This document shows positions 8,581 through 18,347 of a stretch of DNA of 64,000 nucleotides, piece by piece. Every line of letters begins with the position of its first letter. Within the stretch, counting starts at the first letter, position 1. This DNA is from Furfurilactobacillus rossiae DSM 15814 (GTDB taxonomy: Bacteria > Bacillota > Bacilli > Lactobacillales > Lactobacillaceae), in NCBI RefSeq assembly GCF_000428925.1, contig NZ_AUAW01000009.1, positions 1-64,000 of the forward strand. Reading direction: 5' to 3'. The notes under the pieces were generated by a model. It did no database searches. It was not told the DNA's origin and saw nothing but the letters and a program-made list of their open reading frames with translations. The translations under genes and the position numbers were made by a program.

Positions 8581-8926
8581 ATGGTGAATAAGATTAATAG
8601 CCAAGCTCCCGCTAAGCGATTATGCAAACACCATACAGTATTTACACCTAAGTAGAGGAGAAAGATTGATTTACAATCAATATCGAAAGGATCTTTAACA
8701 AGATATTCAATCATTGTGTCGATACAAGCGTGTCGGTATTATTGAGGGGGTATATGATGCCAGACTATGTTCATTTGTTAGTAAGCATTCTACCCAAGTT
8801 AAGTGTCTCCAGTTTTATGGGTATTTAAAAGTGGAAACTGCCTTAATGAGGTTCAATCACAATTTAAAGGACAAATTTGATAATCGTCATTCTTGACCAG
8901 CAAATTGCTACGTTAATACGGTGCTA
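8581..8926 (+). pseudogene. Decayed IS200/IS605 TnpA transposase
   Basis: Pieces of a Y1 transposase can be followed through several frames: RLCKHHTVFTPK, then IYNQYRKDL, then YKRVGIIEG, MMPDYVHLLVSI, PKLSVSSFMGYLK, LKDKFDNRHS and CYVNTV. In intact TnpA the HUH motif reads PDHVHLL; here the first His is Tyr, and stops and frameshifts separate the blocks. The gene is therefore dead. Upstream, a small palindrome near 8473-8491 (CCAC facing GTGG) could be the remnant left end. The right end is not recognisable. Confidence 0.75.
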
Positions 8927-9013
8927 CATTTTCTTATTTCCGTGCTTGTCGGAATAATCGTTGGCATTTATCTTCGATTACTCGGCTACTGGTTAGATCG
9001 AAACAAGCATTAG
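8921..9013 (+). CDS. Small hydrophobic type I toxin-like peptide
   Basis: A 30-residue reading frame: about 20 hydrophobic residues (LISVLVGIIVGIYL), then WLDRNKH. This is the layout of small Fst-like membrane toxins and resembles the clearer candidate at 45543 (same WLDRN ending). The GTG start has no good RBS, and its first codons coincide with the last recognisable codons of the dead transposase. It may be a broken copy or only part of a toxin gene. A strong hairpin follows at 9061. Confidence 0.4.
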   Translation: MLHFLISVLVGIIVGIYLRLLGYWLDRNKH

Positions 9014-9060
9014 GGCACGGATTTGTTTGACCAGCATCCGCTCAATTAAATTAAGTGTAA

Positions 9061-9096
9061 AAAAGACCCGATGCTTGTGGAGAGCATCGGGTCTTG
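9061..9096 (-). terminator. Intrinsic terminator (leftward), downstream of the ABC operon
   Basis: AAGACCCGATGCT pairs with AGCATCGGGTCTT. On the minus strand it is followed by a run of six T, so it terminates leftward transcripts of the ABC exporter operon. It could also end an antitoxin RNA of the 8921 peptide. The stretch 9097-9277 holds nothing else recognised. Confidence 0.75.
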
Positions 9097-9277
9097 ATGT
9101 ACTATTCGTTGCATTTATATATATAAAATTCTAACACGGGTAGATGAAAATACAATCACGAAATTTAAGTCGTTCATAGACTTAAATTGTGCTTACATGG
9201 GTTATCAGAAATAGTAGTAGAATTTAAAACTATTTTTAAGGTATTTTCGGGTGCTTTTTAAGAATTCAGGAAAATCT

Positions 9278-11047
9278 TTATTCAAACACAAACTGATTAT
9301 GATACAGTTCCGAATAGAATCCATGTTTATCGAGCAATTGCTGATGAGTTCCTTGCTCAATCACATTGCCATCTTTCAACACCACAATCTTATCAGCGTT
9401 AAGAATGGTTTTCAAACGGTGAGCGATAACAAAGCTTGTGCGACCTTGAACCACGGCATCCATCGCTTTTTGAATGCGCGCTTCGGTGACGGTATCAACG
9501 TTTGAAGTCGCCTCATCAAGAATCAATAATGATGGGTTAGTGAGGATGGTCCGAGCGATACTAAGCAGTTGTTTTTGTCCCGTCGAGAAGACGGAATTTT
9601 CGTCCGTGACCTTGGTATCGTACCCATCGTCTAGCGACATGATGAAGTCGTGAATGTTGGCTTGCTTAGCCGCTGCAATCATCTCTTCATCAGTGGCATC
9701 AGGTTTTCCATACTTGATATTAAAGGCAATGGTGCCAGAGAAGAGGACGCTATCCTGTAAGACGATTCCGACGTGGTCACGCAGGTTTGTCATGTCAACC
9801 TGACGCACATCCTTATTATCAATAGAAACAGTCCCTGAATCGACATCGTAAAAGCGATTCAGGAGGTTCATAACCGTTGTTTTCCCAGAACCGGTAGGAC
9901 CGACAAGAGCGACCATTTTACCTGGTTCAACGTCAATGGAAACGCCATGCAGAATCTCACGACCTTTATCGTAACTGAAATGGACATCATTTAGTGCGGC
10001 GCTGGTTGAGCCAGCAGGAATAATGGCGCCTTTTTCTGGTCTGATTTCTTCCGGTTCATCAAACATCTGGTTCAAACGTCGGGCACCAGTAACCGCTAAT
10101 TGGAACATGCTGTAGAGTGTTGAAATTTGGGTGATTGGTTGATAGAACTGCTGCGAATATTGGACGAAGACAACGACCAAACCAAGGGCAGCGGCGCGGC
10201 TCATGCCTGAGTTCATTGCTATCCAACTACCGGCGAAGATAACAATCGCCGTGTTGACTAATGACATGCCTTGCATCAGTGGGAAGAGCATGCCTGAGTA
10301 CGTTTGCGCCCGTGTTGTGGCCTTACGAACGTTTTCGTTGTGAGGCAGAAAACCGTCGATGGAATCCTGTTGCAAACCGTTAGTAATGTTGACCTTTTGA
10401 CCGGCAATTTGTTCATTGATATACCCGTTCAATTTGCCGACTTCATCTTGCTGAATATCGGTATACTTGCGGGTACGGTTAATGAGAAAGGTAGCCAGGA
10501 TGATAGCAACAGGGGCTGAGGCGATGGTGACCCATGCCATTTGCGCGTTCTGCTGGAACATAATAATCAAAATACCAATCATCAACGCGATGTTGGCCAT
10601 GATTTCACCTAGAGCCTCATTAAGGGCATTGGAAATATTATCCAAATCACTGGTGAAACGGCTGAGAATGTCACCGTCTTGATGGGAATCGAAGAATCGG
10701 ATCGTCATCCGTTGTAGTTTGCCAAACAAACCACGGCGCATGCGGTTCGTTGAGTAGCCCGTAATGTAGGTGATTGCGATGTTCATGACAAATGTTCCTA
10801 GGACACCGATGAAATAGAATAGGCCAAGCAGCCAAACAAAATGAACAAAATCACCTTTATTGCTGACGCCATGCATTAGGCCAAATACATATTTAGCCAG
10901 CGAGGTGACGGCCTTTCCCAGGTAAATAGGGGCCTTAACCTGAAAGTAGGTAGAAACGATGATAGCAATAATAACGATCGTAAAACTAATCTTATAACGT
11001 TTCAGATAATGATAGAAGAAACGCATTGAGCGACCAACGTCTGACAT
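9278..11047 (-). CDS. ABC multidrug exporter, half-transporter with catalytic NBD
   Basis: 589 residues: six-helix exporter membrane domain (about 15-310) fused to a nucleotide-binding domain. The NBD has Walker [10 protein letters not shown], signature [13 protein letters not shown], Walker [10 protein letters not shown] with the catalytic Glu, and the H-loop AHRLKT. The signature STGQ is the altered form found in one subunit of heterodimeric exporters of the LmrCD/BmrCD type. The start ATG overlaps the stop of the upstream partner gene (TAATG), so the two are translationally coupled. It acts in the membrane as a dimer with the 11047-12765 product; substrate unknown, likely lipophilic compounds. 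Confidence 0.92.
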   Translation of the reverse strand: MSDVGRSMRFFYHYLKRYKISFTIVIIAIIVSTYFQVKAPIYLGKAVTSLAKYVFGLMHGVSNKGDFVHFVWLLGLFYFIGVLGTFVMNIAITYITGYSTNRMRRGLFGKLQRMTIRFFDSHQDGDILSRFTSDLDNISNALNEALGEIMANIALMIGILIIMFQQNAQMAWVTIASAPVAIILATFLINRTRKYTDIQQDEVGKLNGYINEQIAGQKVNITNGLQQDSIDGFLPHNENVRKATTRAQTYSGMLFPLMQGMSLVNTAIVIFAGSWIAMNSGMSRAAALGLVVVFVQYSQQFYQPITQISTLYSMFQLAVTGARRLNQMFDEPEEIRPEKGAIIPAGSTSAALNDVHFSYDKGREILHGVSIDVEPGKMVALVGPTGSGKTTVMNLLNRFYDVDSGTVSIDNKDVRQVDMTNLRDHVGIVLQDSVLFSGTIAFNIKYGKPDATDEEMIAAAKQANIHDFIMSLDDGYDTKVTDENSVFSTGQKQLLSIARTILTNPSLLILDEATSNVDTVTEARIQKAMDAVVQGRTSFVIAHRLKTILNADKIVVLKDGNVIEQGTHQQLLDKHGFYSELYHNQFVFE

Positions 11048-12765
11048 TAGGCTTCCCCCTTTCCCTTTTGAGTCTCATAAATTTCTTGATAGAAGTGGTT
11101 ATTAGCAACTAATTCTTGATGGGTGCCTTCACCTACAAGTTTCCCGTTATCGAGGACTAAAATGCGATTGGCGTTGATTACTGATGAAATTTTTTCTGCA
11201 ATGACAAACGTAGTTGTGCCTTTTAGTTCATGGTTCAAAGCTTCCTGAACCAGCTTTTCTGACTCGGCATCTAGCGCAGATGTGGAGTCGTCCAGAATCA
11301 AAATCTTTGGCCGGCCAATCACGCCTCGCGTAATGGATAATCGTTGCTTTTGCCCACCAGAAAAGTTGCTGGAACGTTCCTCGATATTAGCATCGTAGCG
11401 ATTGGGCAAACGGTCAATGAACTCAGCAGCTTGCGAAATCTTGCTGGCCCGATCCATATCAGCAATTGAGGCATTTTTAAGACCTTGCTGAAGGTTGTGC
11501 GCAACGGTACCGGAAAATAGGATGGCCCGTTGTAGTACAAAGGCGACTGTTTTACGTAGTGAACGTTCATTGACGTCTTTCAAGTTAACGCCGCCAACAC
11601 TAACCGTCCCGCTTTGCGGGTCAAACAAACGGGGGATGAGCTGGGCTAGGGTGGACTTACCAGCCCCAGTAGCACCAACGATGCCGATCATTTCGCCGGG
11701 TTTAACGTCGAATGAAATATCTGACAGGGTTGGTTGATCATCACCATCATAAGTGAAGGAAACGTGGTCAAATTTAACAGATCCGGTTAAGTCTTGCTCC
11801 GGCACATCCTTCTTGTAAACGATGTCCGGCTCAGTGTTCATGATTTCGTTTAACCGGTTTAAGGACACCATTGCACGAGCGGAAAAGGTGAGCATCATAC
11901 CACCATTAATAATGGCAAACATGATTTGCATCAGATAATTAATAAATGACGCAATGGCAGCAACGGCACCTGGATGTGTTTGGGCAATGTCGCCAGTGAA
12001 GTAGATGGCGGCAACCACTGCCATGTTCCCAATCAACATAAAGGCGGGAATCATTAACGAAAAGAGAATACCGACGCCAATATTTTGGTCATTCAGTTTG
12101 TCAGAGACAGTATTGAATCGTTTTTGTTCATTGTTTTCTTGATTGAATGACTTAACCACGCGGACTCCAGTTAAGTTTTCCTTAGCCAGTTCGTTGACAC
12201 GGTCGATTAAAGTCTGCATTAAACCAAAGCGGCGTCCCATTCGACCAAACGTACTAAGAACGACAAGCATAACAAGGACAATCTGAATCACGATGATCCA
12301 CCAAAGCTGTGGCAGCGTGTTCAACGCGAGAATCAGCGCACCGACAAACATGATGGGAACTCGAATCAGCGCTTGGAGGACGGTCATAATTAGGTTTTGT
12401 ACCTGATTGATATCGTTAGTTAACCGGACAACTAAACTGCCGGCTGAAAAACGTTCGATGTTACTAAAAGAAAATGCCTGAATTTTGCGATAGGCCATTT
12501 CCCGAATCGATGCGGCCATTCCCATGGCTACTTTAGCGGAGAAGATGGTGTTCAACACACCGGCAATCAAACCAACGAGCGCGATGACAATTAATGTGAT
12601 CCCAATCGTTAGTATTTTATGATTATTGTTGGCGATGATGGCATTGATCACGTTTTGCAGCAATTTAGGTTGCCACAAACTGGCGGCAGCCATTACGGCC
12701 GCTGAAAAGACAGCCCAGAAGATCCCCCAGGCAAAGGGTTTTATGTTGGCGCGGATAATTTTCAA
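11047..12765 (-). CDS. ABC multidrug exporter, half-transporter with degenerate Walker B
   Basis: 572 residues: N-terminal six-helix domain, then an NBD with Walker [10 protein letters not shown], a canonical signature [10 protein letters not shown] and Walker [10 protein letters not shown], where Asp replaces the catalytic Glu. In heterodimeric exporters one composite ATP site is degenerate. It would be built from this Walker A/B and the altered signature of the downstream partner, exactly as seen here. It is the first gene of the two-gene leftward operon. The start is TTG 12765 after AGAAGG. The leader upstream contains the inverted-repeat element at 12836-13002. Confidence 0.9.
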   Translation of the reverse strand: MKIIRANIKPFAWGIFWAVFSAAVMAAASLWQPKLLQNVINAIIANNNHKILTIGITLIVIALVGLIAGVLNTIFSAKVAMGMAASIREMAYRKIQAFSFSNIERFSAGSLVVRLTNDINQVQNLIMTVLQALIRVPIMFVGALILALNTLPQLWWIIVIQIVLVMLVVLSTFGRMGRRFGLMQTLIDRVNELAKENLTGVRVVKSFNQENNEQKRFNTVSDKLNDQNIGVGILFSLMIPAFMLIGNMAVVAAIYFTGDIAQTHPGAVAAIASFINYLMQIMFAIINGGMMLTFSARAMVSLNRLNEIMNTEPDIVYKKDVPEQDLTGSVKFDHVSFTYDGDDQPTLSDISFDVKPGEMIGIVGATGAGKSTLAQLIPRLFDPQSGTVSVGGVNLKDVNERSLRKTVAFVLQRAILFSGTVAHNLQQGLKNASIADMDRASKISQAAEFIDRLPNRYDANIEERSSNFSGGQKQRLSITRGVIGRPKILILDDSTSALDAESEKLVQEALNHELKGTTTFVIAEKISSVINANRILVLDNGKLVGEGTHQELVANNHFYQEIYETQKGKGEA

Positions 12766-12835
12766 GGTTAATTAACCTTCTTTCTATGAACTATTGTTAA
12801 TTTGATTTTTCGGTGATGGGCTTATGCTACCGGTT

Positions 12836-13002
12836 GTCAACATTGAAACTTCGCTGCGGGACCGGTTCAAGCCGGGAGTGCACCGTCTTTCACCTCGCCG
12901 CCAAGCCTCTGAGAACCGCGAGTCTTGGCGACCGTCCGTGCTGTAAATTCGAGAAGCCCATTCGAATTAACACCACTTTCACTGCTTCGTTTCAATGTTG
13001 AC
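12836..13002. repeat. Inverted-repeat element, about 167 bp, in the ABC operon leader
   Basis: The ends GTCAACATTGAAAC (12836-12849) and GTTTCAATGTTGAC (12989-13002) are perfect 14-base inverted repeats. Inside are further hairpins (CGCCAAG facing CTTGGCG on the minus strand; CCGG facing CCGG). The short sequence at 18348-18370 equals this element with everything between the two TCAA copies deleted. It could be a structured leader RNA of the ABC operon or a small non-autonomous element. No riboswitch class is recognised. Confidence 0.5.
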
Positions 13003-13102
13003 GCCCTTTCGCTCACATTCTGCATCAAATTAACGTTATCACTGTGTAGAATTGCGTGTGAGATAAATTACTATTCGGAGCTTTTATTGAAATGTGAGTG
13101 GA

Positions 13103-13265
13103 GGCAAACAGGGACAGAGTTTCGTGGTAGCAATACTTAGTGGGCGTACTTGGACCACTTAGTATTGCAGGGCGACTTCTGAGATCGGGTTATGAGCTCA
13201 GAATCGAGACCCAAGACCGTCTTGTGGGCTTGGGTCGGTCCCATGAAACGGCGTCCCTGTTTGCC
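13103..13265. repeat. Cloverleaf-like nested inverted repeat
   Basis: A 13-base outer stem (GGCAAACAGGGAC, 13103-13115, with 13253-13265) encloses three hairpins: a perfect 14-base stem 13130-13143/13155-13168, TCTGAG/CTCAGA at 13178-13202, and CCCAAG/CTTGGG at 13210-13234. No credible ORF covers it. It sits between the divergent ABC operon and cls. It may be a structured RNA or an intergenic repeat element. Confidence 0.6.
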
Positions 13266-13616
13266 GTAACGGGGCAGCCTTGGAAAACTGAATAGAAGCT
13301 TAATGTCGCCGATGAAGATAAATGGCGACAATGATAACGATGATGAGGAGCAGAATGATTGTGCTCCGCGAATCGTGCCCCAAAGCCTGTCGAAGCAAAC
13401 GGAAATAACCAATCCCGTGAGGCAAAAAGACGCCTGAAATGGACCACATGTGTGTTGCCTCCTAAATTACTTTGTTTGACTTATTATACGCATTACAAAA
13501 ATTATGAGAAAGCAATAAGTTGTTTGTGAGCAAATTTCCACAAAAAGGGGTCGCGTTGCTTCCTAAAGATGAGTAAGATGAAATTAGCATTTACGCGTAT
13601 TGGAGGACCAATCCAG

Positions 13617-15062
13617 ATGAACTGGGCACATTTTATTTTTGAAACAATTATCTATGTAAACGCGGTGTTGGCGTTCATTACCGTGTTTCGTGAACCGCGT
13701 GATATTTCAGCGACCTGGGCCTGGCTGCTGGTGCTGGTGTTCTTACCGATCATCGGTTTCATTGCTTACGCCTTTGTCGGTCGGCGATTGCCGAAGAATC
13801 GACTATTTCAAATTCAGGAACAAGAGCAGTTACAGCTTGATGAGCAGCTAGCGCTCCAGCGAGCGGAGTTGTCATCAGAGCGAAATGACGCGGATGATGT
13901 AACTGCCACCGCGTTAGGTACGGTCAATCTTTTTATCGAGTCAGATCAAGCCTTTTTAACTCGTAATAATCGAGTGCACATTATTTCTGATGGGAAAGTG
14001 CTGTTCCACCAGATGTTTGAAGACATCGAACGGGCTAAACAGAGTATCCATATCGAGTTTTATACGATCTATAATGACGACATTGGTAACGAGCTGTTGC
14101 GTTTGTTGATTCGTAAGGCGGAAGCTGGCGTGGCTGTGCGGGTGCTATACGATTCATGGGGTTCAATGGGTGTGCGGCCTAAATTCTATGATCCGTTGCG
14201 AGCCGCGGGTGGGGAGGCATATCCCTTCCTGCAAACGCGTAGTGCGTTAGTGGATTTTCGTTTGAACTTCCGTGATCACCGTAAGATTGTTGTGATTGAT
14301 GGAGCCATTGGCTATACCGGTGGCTTTAACGTCGGCGATCAGTATCTTGGCCGTAAAGAGAAGTTTGGTTACTGGCGTGATACGCATCTTCGCATCGTTG
14401 GGGCTGGCGTTTACGGGCTTCAGTCACGCTTTATCCGTGATTGGAACGCCACCAGTCGCACCAAACCGTTAAACGTTACCAACGATTTCTTCCATATTAC
14501 CAAGGTGAAGGGGGAAACCAACATGCAGATTGTTTCATCTGGTCCCGATTCTGATAAAGAGCAGATTAAGATGGGCTACTTAAGATTGATTAACTCAGCT
14601 CGCAAACGGCTGTGGATTCAGTCGCCATACTTAATTCCGGATGACTCCGTTCTAGATGCGCTTCGAGTCGCGGCCGGCAGTGGTGTAGATGTTCGCATTA
14701 TGATTCCAAGCAAGCCAGATCATGCCTTTGTATACCGGGCAACCGAGTATTACGCAAAGCAGTTGTCTCGAAACGGCGTCAAAATTTTCAAGTATCGCAA
14801 CGGTTTTATCCATTCTAAAACGATGGTCGTTGATGACGGGGTTGCCTCTGTTGGATCGGCGAACTTAGATTTCCGTAGTTTCAAACTAAACTTTGAGGTC
14901 AATGCCTTTCTGTATGATCCTAAAGTGACCGCGGAGTTGGCTAAGCTATTTGAAGCCGATATGCGCGTCAGTGAACTGACGACATATGAGACGTTTGCTC
15001 AACAATCGTATTGGCGTAAGTTCAAACAAACATTTTCACGCCTATTGTCACCAATTCTGTAG
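13617..15062 (+). CDS. cls: Cardiolipin synthase
   Basis: About 481 residues. Two N-terminal membrane segments are followed by two phospholipase D-type domains, with motifs HRKIVVIDGAIGYTGG and HSKTMVVDDGVASVGS (HxKxxxxD twice). Family members condense two phosphatidylglycerols to cardiolipin at the membrane. The start is taken at ATG 13617, ten bases after GGAGG, which gives the usual length of about 480. An in-frame ATG at 13569 would add 16 residues but has no RBS. It is a single gene closed by a terminator at 15076. Confidence 0.92.
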   Translation: MNWAHFIFETIIYVNAVLAFITVFREPRDISATWAWLLVLVFLPIIGFIAYAFVGRRLPKNRLFQIQEQEQLQLDEQLALQRAELSSERNDADDVTATALGTVNLFIESDQAFLTRNNRVHIISDGKVLFHQMFEDIERAKQSIHIEFYTIYNDDIGNELLRLLIRKAEAGVAVRVLYDSWGSMGVRPKFYDPLRAAGGEAYPFLQTRSALVDFRLNFRDHRKIVVIDGAIGYTGGFNVGDQYLGRKEKFGYWRDTHLRIVGAGVYGLQSRFIRDWNATSRTKPLNVTNDFFHITKVKGETNMQIVSSGPDSDKEQIKMGYLRLINSARKRLWIQSPYLIPDDSVLDALRVAAGSGVDVRIMIPSKPDHAFVYRATEYYAKQLSRNGVKIFKYRNGFIHSKTMVVDDGVASVGSANLDFRSFKLNFEVNAFLYDPKVTAELAKLFEADMRVSELTTYETFAQQSYWRKFKQTFSRLLSPIL

Positions 15063-15075
15063 AGAATAAATATAA

Positions 15076-15119
15076 GGGATCGGTTTCGCAGCTAGATTGC
15101 GGAACCGGTCCCCTTTTTT
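15076..15119 (+). terminator. Intrinsic terminator after cls
   Basis: GGGATCGGTTTCGCA pairs with TGCGGAACCGGTCCC and is followed by CTTTTTT. It separates cls from the convergent dapF. Confidence 0.85.
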
Positions 15120-15125
15120 GCAAGC

Positions 15126-16157
15126 TTAATGTTCATCTGCAGTTGGACGGACATCACCAAATGACCAATGTGGTAACTGGGACACGAATTGGTGGTAGGC
15201 GGTCTCTTCTTGAGTTGCGGCAACCTCTGCACTGGCAAGGTTGCCGGCGTGTAAGTCAGCTTCGCTCAAACGCAAATAGTCAGTGAAGGTCGCGTTGCCG
15301 ATTAGGTCGATAGTGTACGCGGCGTTTTGGTGATGGGCGCGCGTTTGAACCATGCCACCTGGATTATAGATGGTCAGGAGTTGGTCAAGCTGAGCGGCTG
15401 GATGAGTCAGTACCCAAATTAGCGATGTGGCCGACATGCCGGTACCACAGGCGTTTGTAAAACCAACGCCGCGCTCAAACGTCCGCACAAAGAGGGTAGT
15501 GTCATTGATTTCCCAACCAAAGCTGACATTGACGCCATCAGGAAACCACGGGTTTTGACCGTTTAATTGTTGCCCGAGTGTGCCCAAAAAGGCGGTTGTT
15601 AACGCATTGGGATGATTATGGTCTGTGAGACTAATCAAATGCGGGTTTGGCACGGCCACAGCGGAAAAGGTTGCCGATGAATTTGTTGAAAACGGCAAGT
15701 TGTTCTCGTTTAGAAGTGGTGTTGTCGGGATTTGATGTAAACCAATCGAAGCAGCATCGAAACTGATGGGTTGAATGCTGACACTAAACGCGGGCACATC
15801 TGGCGCAAACGGCGTCACTTGATGAACTGGTAAATCAGCCGCATCTGTTTCAACTTGGAAGTCCGTTTGATGCGTTTGTTCTGCAAGATAGCGGCTGACG
15901 GTTCGTAAGCCGTTGCCACACATGCTTGCTTGGCTGCCGTCGCGATTGAATACCTGCATTCGGCCAATTGCGTTGGGATGACGACTGTCACTGACGACCA
16001 GGACGCCGTCTACTTTGCCCAGCCCTGCTGGTGCTGTGTCGTTGACTTGTTGCGCCAAATGACTGAGTTCAGCTGAGGTGAGGGCATGTTTAAGTTGTCG
16101 TTGATCAAGCAGGTAAAAACTATTTTCAGAACCATGAACCCGAATTAAATTAACCAT
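15126..16157 (-). CDS. dapF: Diaminopimelate epimerase
   Basis: 343 residues. It converts LL- to meso-diaminopimelate, the substrate of LysA and, in many relatives, of the cell wall. The two active-site cysteines are visible in ASMCGNGLRT and FTNACGTGMS, within the two mirror-image halves of the family fold. The start is ATG 16157 with AGGAGG six bases upstream; this start overlaps the end of lysC by eight bases, so translation is coupled. Upstream in-frame codons fall inside lysC and are not used. It is the second gene of the lysine-riboswitch-controlled leftward operon. Confidence 0.93.
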   Translation of the reverse strand: MVNLIRVHGSENSFYLLDQRQLKHALTSAELSHLAQQVNDTAPAGLGKVDGVLVVSDSRHPNAIGRMQVFNRDGSQASMCGNGLRTVSRYLAEQTHQTDFQVETDAADLPVHQVTPFAPDVPAFSVSIQPISFDAASIGLHQIPTTPLLNENNLPFSTNSSATFSAVAVPNPHLISLTDHNHPNALTTAFLGTLGQQLNGQNPWFPDGVNVSFGWEINDTTLFVRTFERGVGFTNACGTGMSATSLIWVLTHPAAQLDQLLTIYNPGGMVQTRAHHQNAAYTIDLIGNATFTDYLRLSEADLHAGNLASAEVAATQEETAYHQFVSQLPHWSFGDVRPTADEH

Positions 16158-17559
16158 GGGTAACCTCCTGTGCTGGTTGACGGAGTGGCAAACTAACTGG
16201 TTGATTAAAAAAGTCATTATAGATGAGGCGAACGGCGTCATCAGCCTGCGCTTCGCGAACACCAATCATGATGGAAATTCGTGACGCCCCTTGGTTGATC
16301 ATTTGAACACCGATGTGGTGAGTGGCTAGCGGGTGCAAAATCCGGTCAATGACACCGACCTGATTGCGCATACCTTCACCAACCACCATCAAGATCGCGT
16401 AATCATCGATCCACTGCAGGCGGTCTGGTTGCAACGTTTCTTTGATATCTGCGAGCAAATGAGGAAGAACATCTGCCGGAATTTGGTTGCGGTCAAAGAT
16501 GATCGTTAAATCGTCGATTCCTGAAGGCATGTGTTCGTAGCTAATGTGGTAGCGGAAGAGGATCTTGAGTAACTTTAGTGTGAAGCCAACTTCCCGGTTC
16601 AACAGATAACGGTGCAGGTAGAGCGCTGCGAACCGTTTGGAACTGGCGACACCCGTGATTAATCGTTTAGGCTGTGACTGATTCGTTGGTACAATCAGTG
16701 TTCCTGGCACACTGGGATGATTGGTATTCTTTACGCAAATGGGTACCTGACCTTCAATGGCAGGGATAATTGCTTCATCGTGAAACACTGAGAAACCGGC
16801 ATATGAAAGCTCACGCATCTCAACGTAGCTCATCTTAGTGATTGGGGCTGGGTTAGCGACCACGTTGGGGTTCGCGGCGTATATGGAGTCGACATCCGTA
16901 AAGTTTTCGTATTCAGTTGCATGCAAACCGCGGGCAAGAATAGCACCTGTGATGTCTGAGCCACCACGAGAAAAGGTTACAAGGTGACCGCTGGTTGTAT
17001 AGGCAAAGAAACCAGGGACGACCCATAGTTTATCTTCCGCTAGCAGCTCCTGACGGGCCACGGCCAGGTGTGTGTATGTCTGGGCCAAAATGGTCGCGTT
17101 GTTTGGCTCCTGCGTGGCAATTAAGCCAAGTTCGTGTGGGTCAACGTAGCGAGCTGCTAATCCCTGTGTATTTAACACCAGCGCTAGTAACTGTGCGTTT
17201 AACTTTTCCCCATGGGCTTTAAACGCAGCCATTCTAAAGGCTGGGCCACGAAATGATGTCGTTGGTAGGGCCAAAATTTGATCTGCCAGTGGCTTAAATT
17301 GAGCTGCCGAAATATCAAACGCTGTTGCGATTTCTTGATATCGGTCGATGATTTGCTGGCCGATTGACCGCTGTGTTTTACCATGCGCACGTGCGTAATC
17401 AATCAGTAAATCGGTAACTTTTTCATCGTTCTCATTTCGTTTGCCGGGTGCTGAAACGACCACCACGCGGCGTTGCCTATCCATTTGTAAAATCTGTATG
17501 ACGTCGTTAAAATGCGTCGCATCTGCCAAGGAACTGCCACCAAACTTAATTACTTTCAT
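16150..17559 (-). CDS. lysC: Aspartate kinase
   Basis: 469 residues. It phosphorylates aspartate, the first step of the lysine/DAP pathway. The N-terminus KVIKFGGSSLADA is the amino acid kinase signature, FSRGGSDITGA the substrate-binding region, and the C-terminal 150 residues form ACT-type regulatory domains (GVRE and VVGEGMRNQVGV visible). The monofunctional type with end-product control is likely. It is the first gene after the leftward lysine riboswitch; the start ATG 17559 follows GAGGTTAGGAT. No second aspartokinase or homoserine dehydrogenase is in the window. Confidence 0.93.
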   Translation of the reverse strand: MKVIKFGGSSLADATHFNDVIQILQMDRQRRVVVVSAPGKRNENDEKVTDLLIDYARAHGKTQRSIGQQIIDRYQEIATAFDISAAQFKPLADQILALPTTSFRGPAFRMAAFKAHGEKLNAQLLALVLNTQGLAARYVDPHELGLIATQEPNNATILAQTYTHLAVARQELLAEDKLWVVPGFFAYTTSGHLVTFSRGGSDITGAILARGLHATEYENFTDVDSIYAANPNVVANPAPITKMSYVEMRELSYAGFSVFHDEAIIPAIEGQVPICVKNTNHPSVPGTLIVPTNQSQPKRLITGVASSKRFAALYLHRYLLNREVGFTLKLLKILFRYHISYEHMPSGIDDLTIIFDRNQIPADVLPHLLADIKETLQPDRLQWIDDYAILMVVGEGMRNQVGVIDRILHPLATHHIGVQMINQGASRISIMIGVREAQADDAVRLIYNDFFNQPVSLPLRQPAQEVTHG

Positions 17560-17660
17560 CGATCCTAACCTCGCTTACCACGGTCGTTTTTCCAAACTGA
17601 CCATTGTTTTGATGTTAGAAGGGGAATCGACACTGAAATCATTCACACCCACGATTACAT

Positions 17661-17930
17661 TTAAAAAGCGCACCCAATGACTTTGTTTAACGAGGTCATT
17701 GGGTGCGCTTAGTCTAATCGAACGTAATCGATATAGTACCGGTTATGTATGGTCGTAGATAGCGCCCCGCAACTTTTTTGTTAGTTGCGACAGTCCTTGG
17801 GCTGTTAACCCAAGTCCCAACCCTAACTGAGACGAGTCAGTCAAAGTTTCGGCGAATCATCCTTTCACTAAGCGTCGTTAACCTCGTCGATTTCCTCTTA
17901 GTTACTTTTAATCTTCGCAACCTCTTCTAT
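17661..17930 (-). promoter_or_regulatory. Lysine riboswitch (L box) with terminator, controlling lysC-dapF
   Basis: Read leftward, the leader shows L-box landmarks in order: AGAGGTTGCGAAG, then AAGAGGA, GTGAAAGGATGATTCGCCGA, and GGACTGTCGCAAC. GTTGCGA at the start pairs with TCGCAAC at the end to close P1. A terminator follows at 17661-17711, with an 18-bp stem (AGCGCACCCAATGAC and its complement) and TTTTT. A second GTTGC just after P1 could form the alternative pairing. High lysine should favour termination before lysC. Confidence 0.88.
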
Positions 17931-17941
17931 GATTACTGGCA

Positions 17942-17969
17942 ATTATAGCGAATTAGTTTTCAATTACAA
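17942..17969 (-). promoter_or_regulatory. Promoter of the lysC-dapF leader
   Basis: On the minus strand TTGTAA (17969-17964) and TATAAT (17947-17942) lie 16 bases apart. The transcript would begin near 17935, just before the riboswitch. Confidence 0.65.
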
Positions 17970-18041
17970 TAGCTAAATGAAAATAAATGTAAACGCGTTG
18001 GTACACTGTTTTACTTGGAAATATAAAATTCAAATGAAGAC

Positions 18042-18070
18042 TTGACGGGTTATGAAAAGAGCGATATGCT
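18042..18070 (+). promoter_or_regulatory. Promoter of the lysA operon leader
   Basis: TTGACG (18042-18047) and TATGCT (18065-18070) with a 17-base spacer. Transcription would start near 18077, right at the second L box. Confidence 0.65.
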
Positions 18071-18080
18071 CATTAAAATT

Positions 18081-18326
18081 AAATGTGAAAAGAGGTTGCA
18101 ACCAACAAGAGTAATCAGCGGAGTCGGGTCACGACATAGAAACTGATGAAAGGGGCGGTTGCCGAAGCTGGACGATTGACCATCGCTTTGGCTGGGATGT
18201 TGATGAACAATCAGCAAACTGTCGTGATGAAAAATTCATCGCGGGGCGCTTACGACATTCAGAAACGAAATGAATTTATTTTCGGGACTCTTTTGCGTAC
18301 GCACCTATGCAAATGAGCCCCTTTTT
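18081..18326 (+). promoter_or_regulatory. Lysine riboswitch (L box) with terminator, controlling the lysA-asd operon
   Basis: Landmarks in order: AGAGGTTGCAACC, CAAGAGTA, TGATGAAAGGGGCGGTTGCC then GAAGC, GCTGGGATGTTGATGAA and CAGCAAACTGTC. This matches the classical L-box layout more closely than the leftward copy. A terminator with TTTTT lies at about 18284-18326 (GGGACTC facing GAGCCCC, TTTGC facing GCAAA). It should attenuate the seven-gene operon when lysine is high. Confidence 0.85.
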
Positions 18327-18347
18327 CGTGCTATGTGTCTGTGCTTT

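Noticed and set aside
12836-13002. T-box or known riboswitch before the ABC exporter
   Set aside because: No T-box AGGGUGGNACCGCG motif or other class signature, and the element recurs in deleted form elsewhere.
12813-13447. Small overlapping ORFs in the 12.8-13.4 kb gap
   Set aside because: They follow inverted repeats, lack RBS and overlap one another on both strands; better explained as structured repeats.
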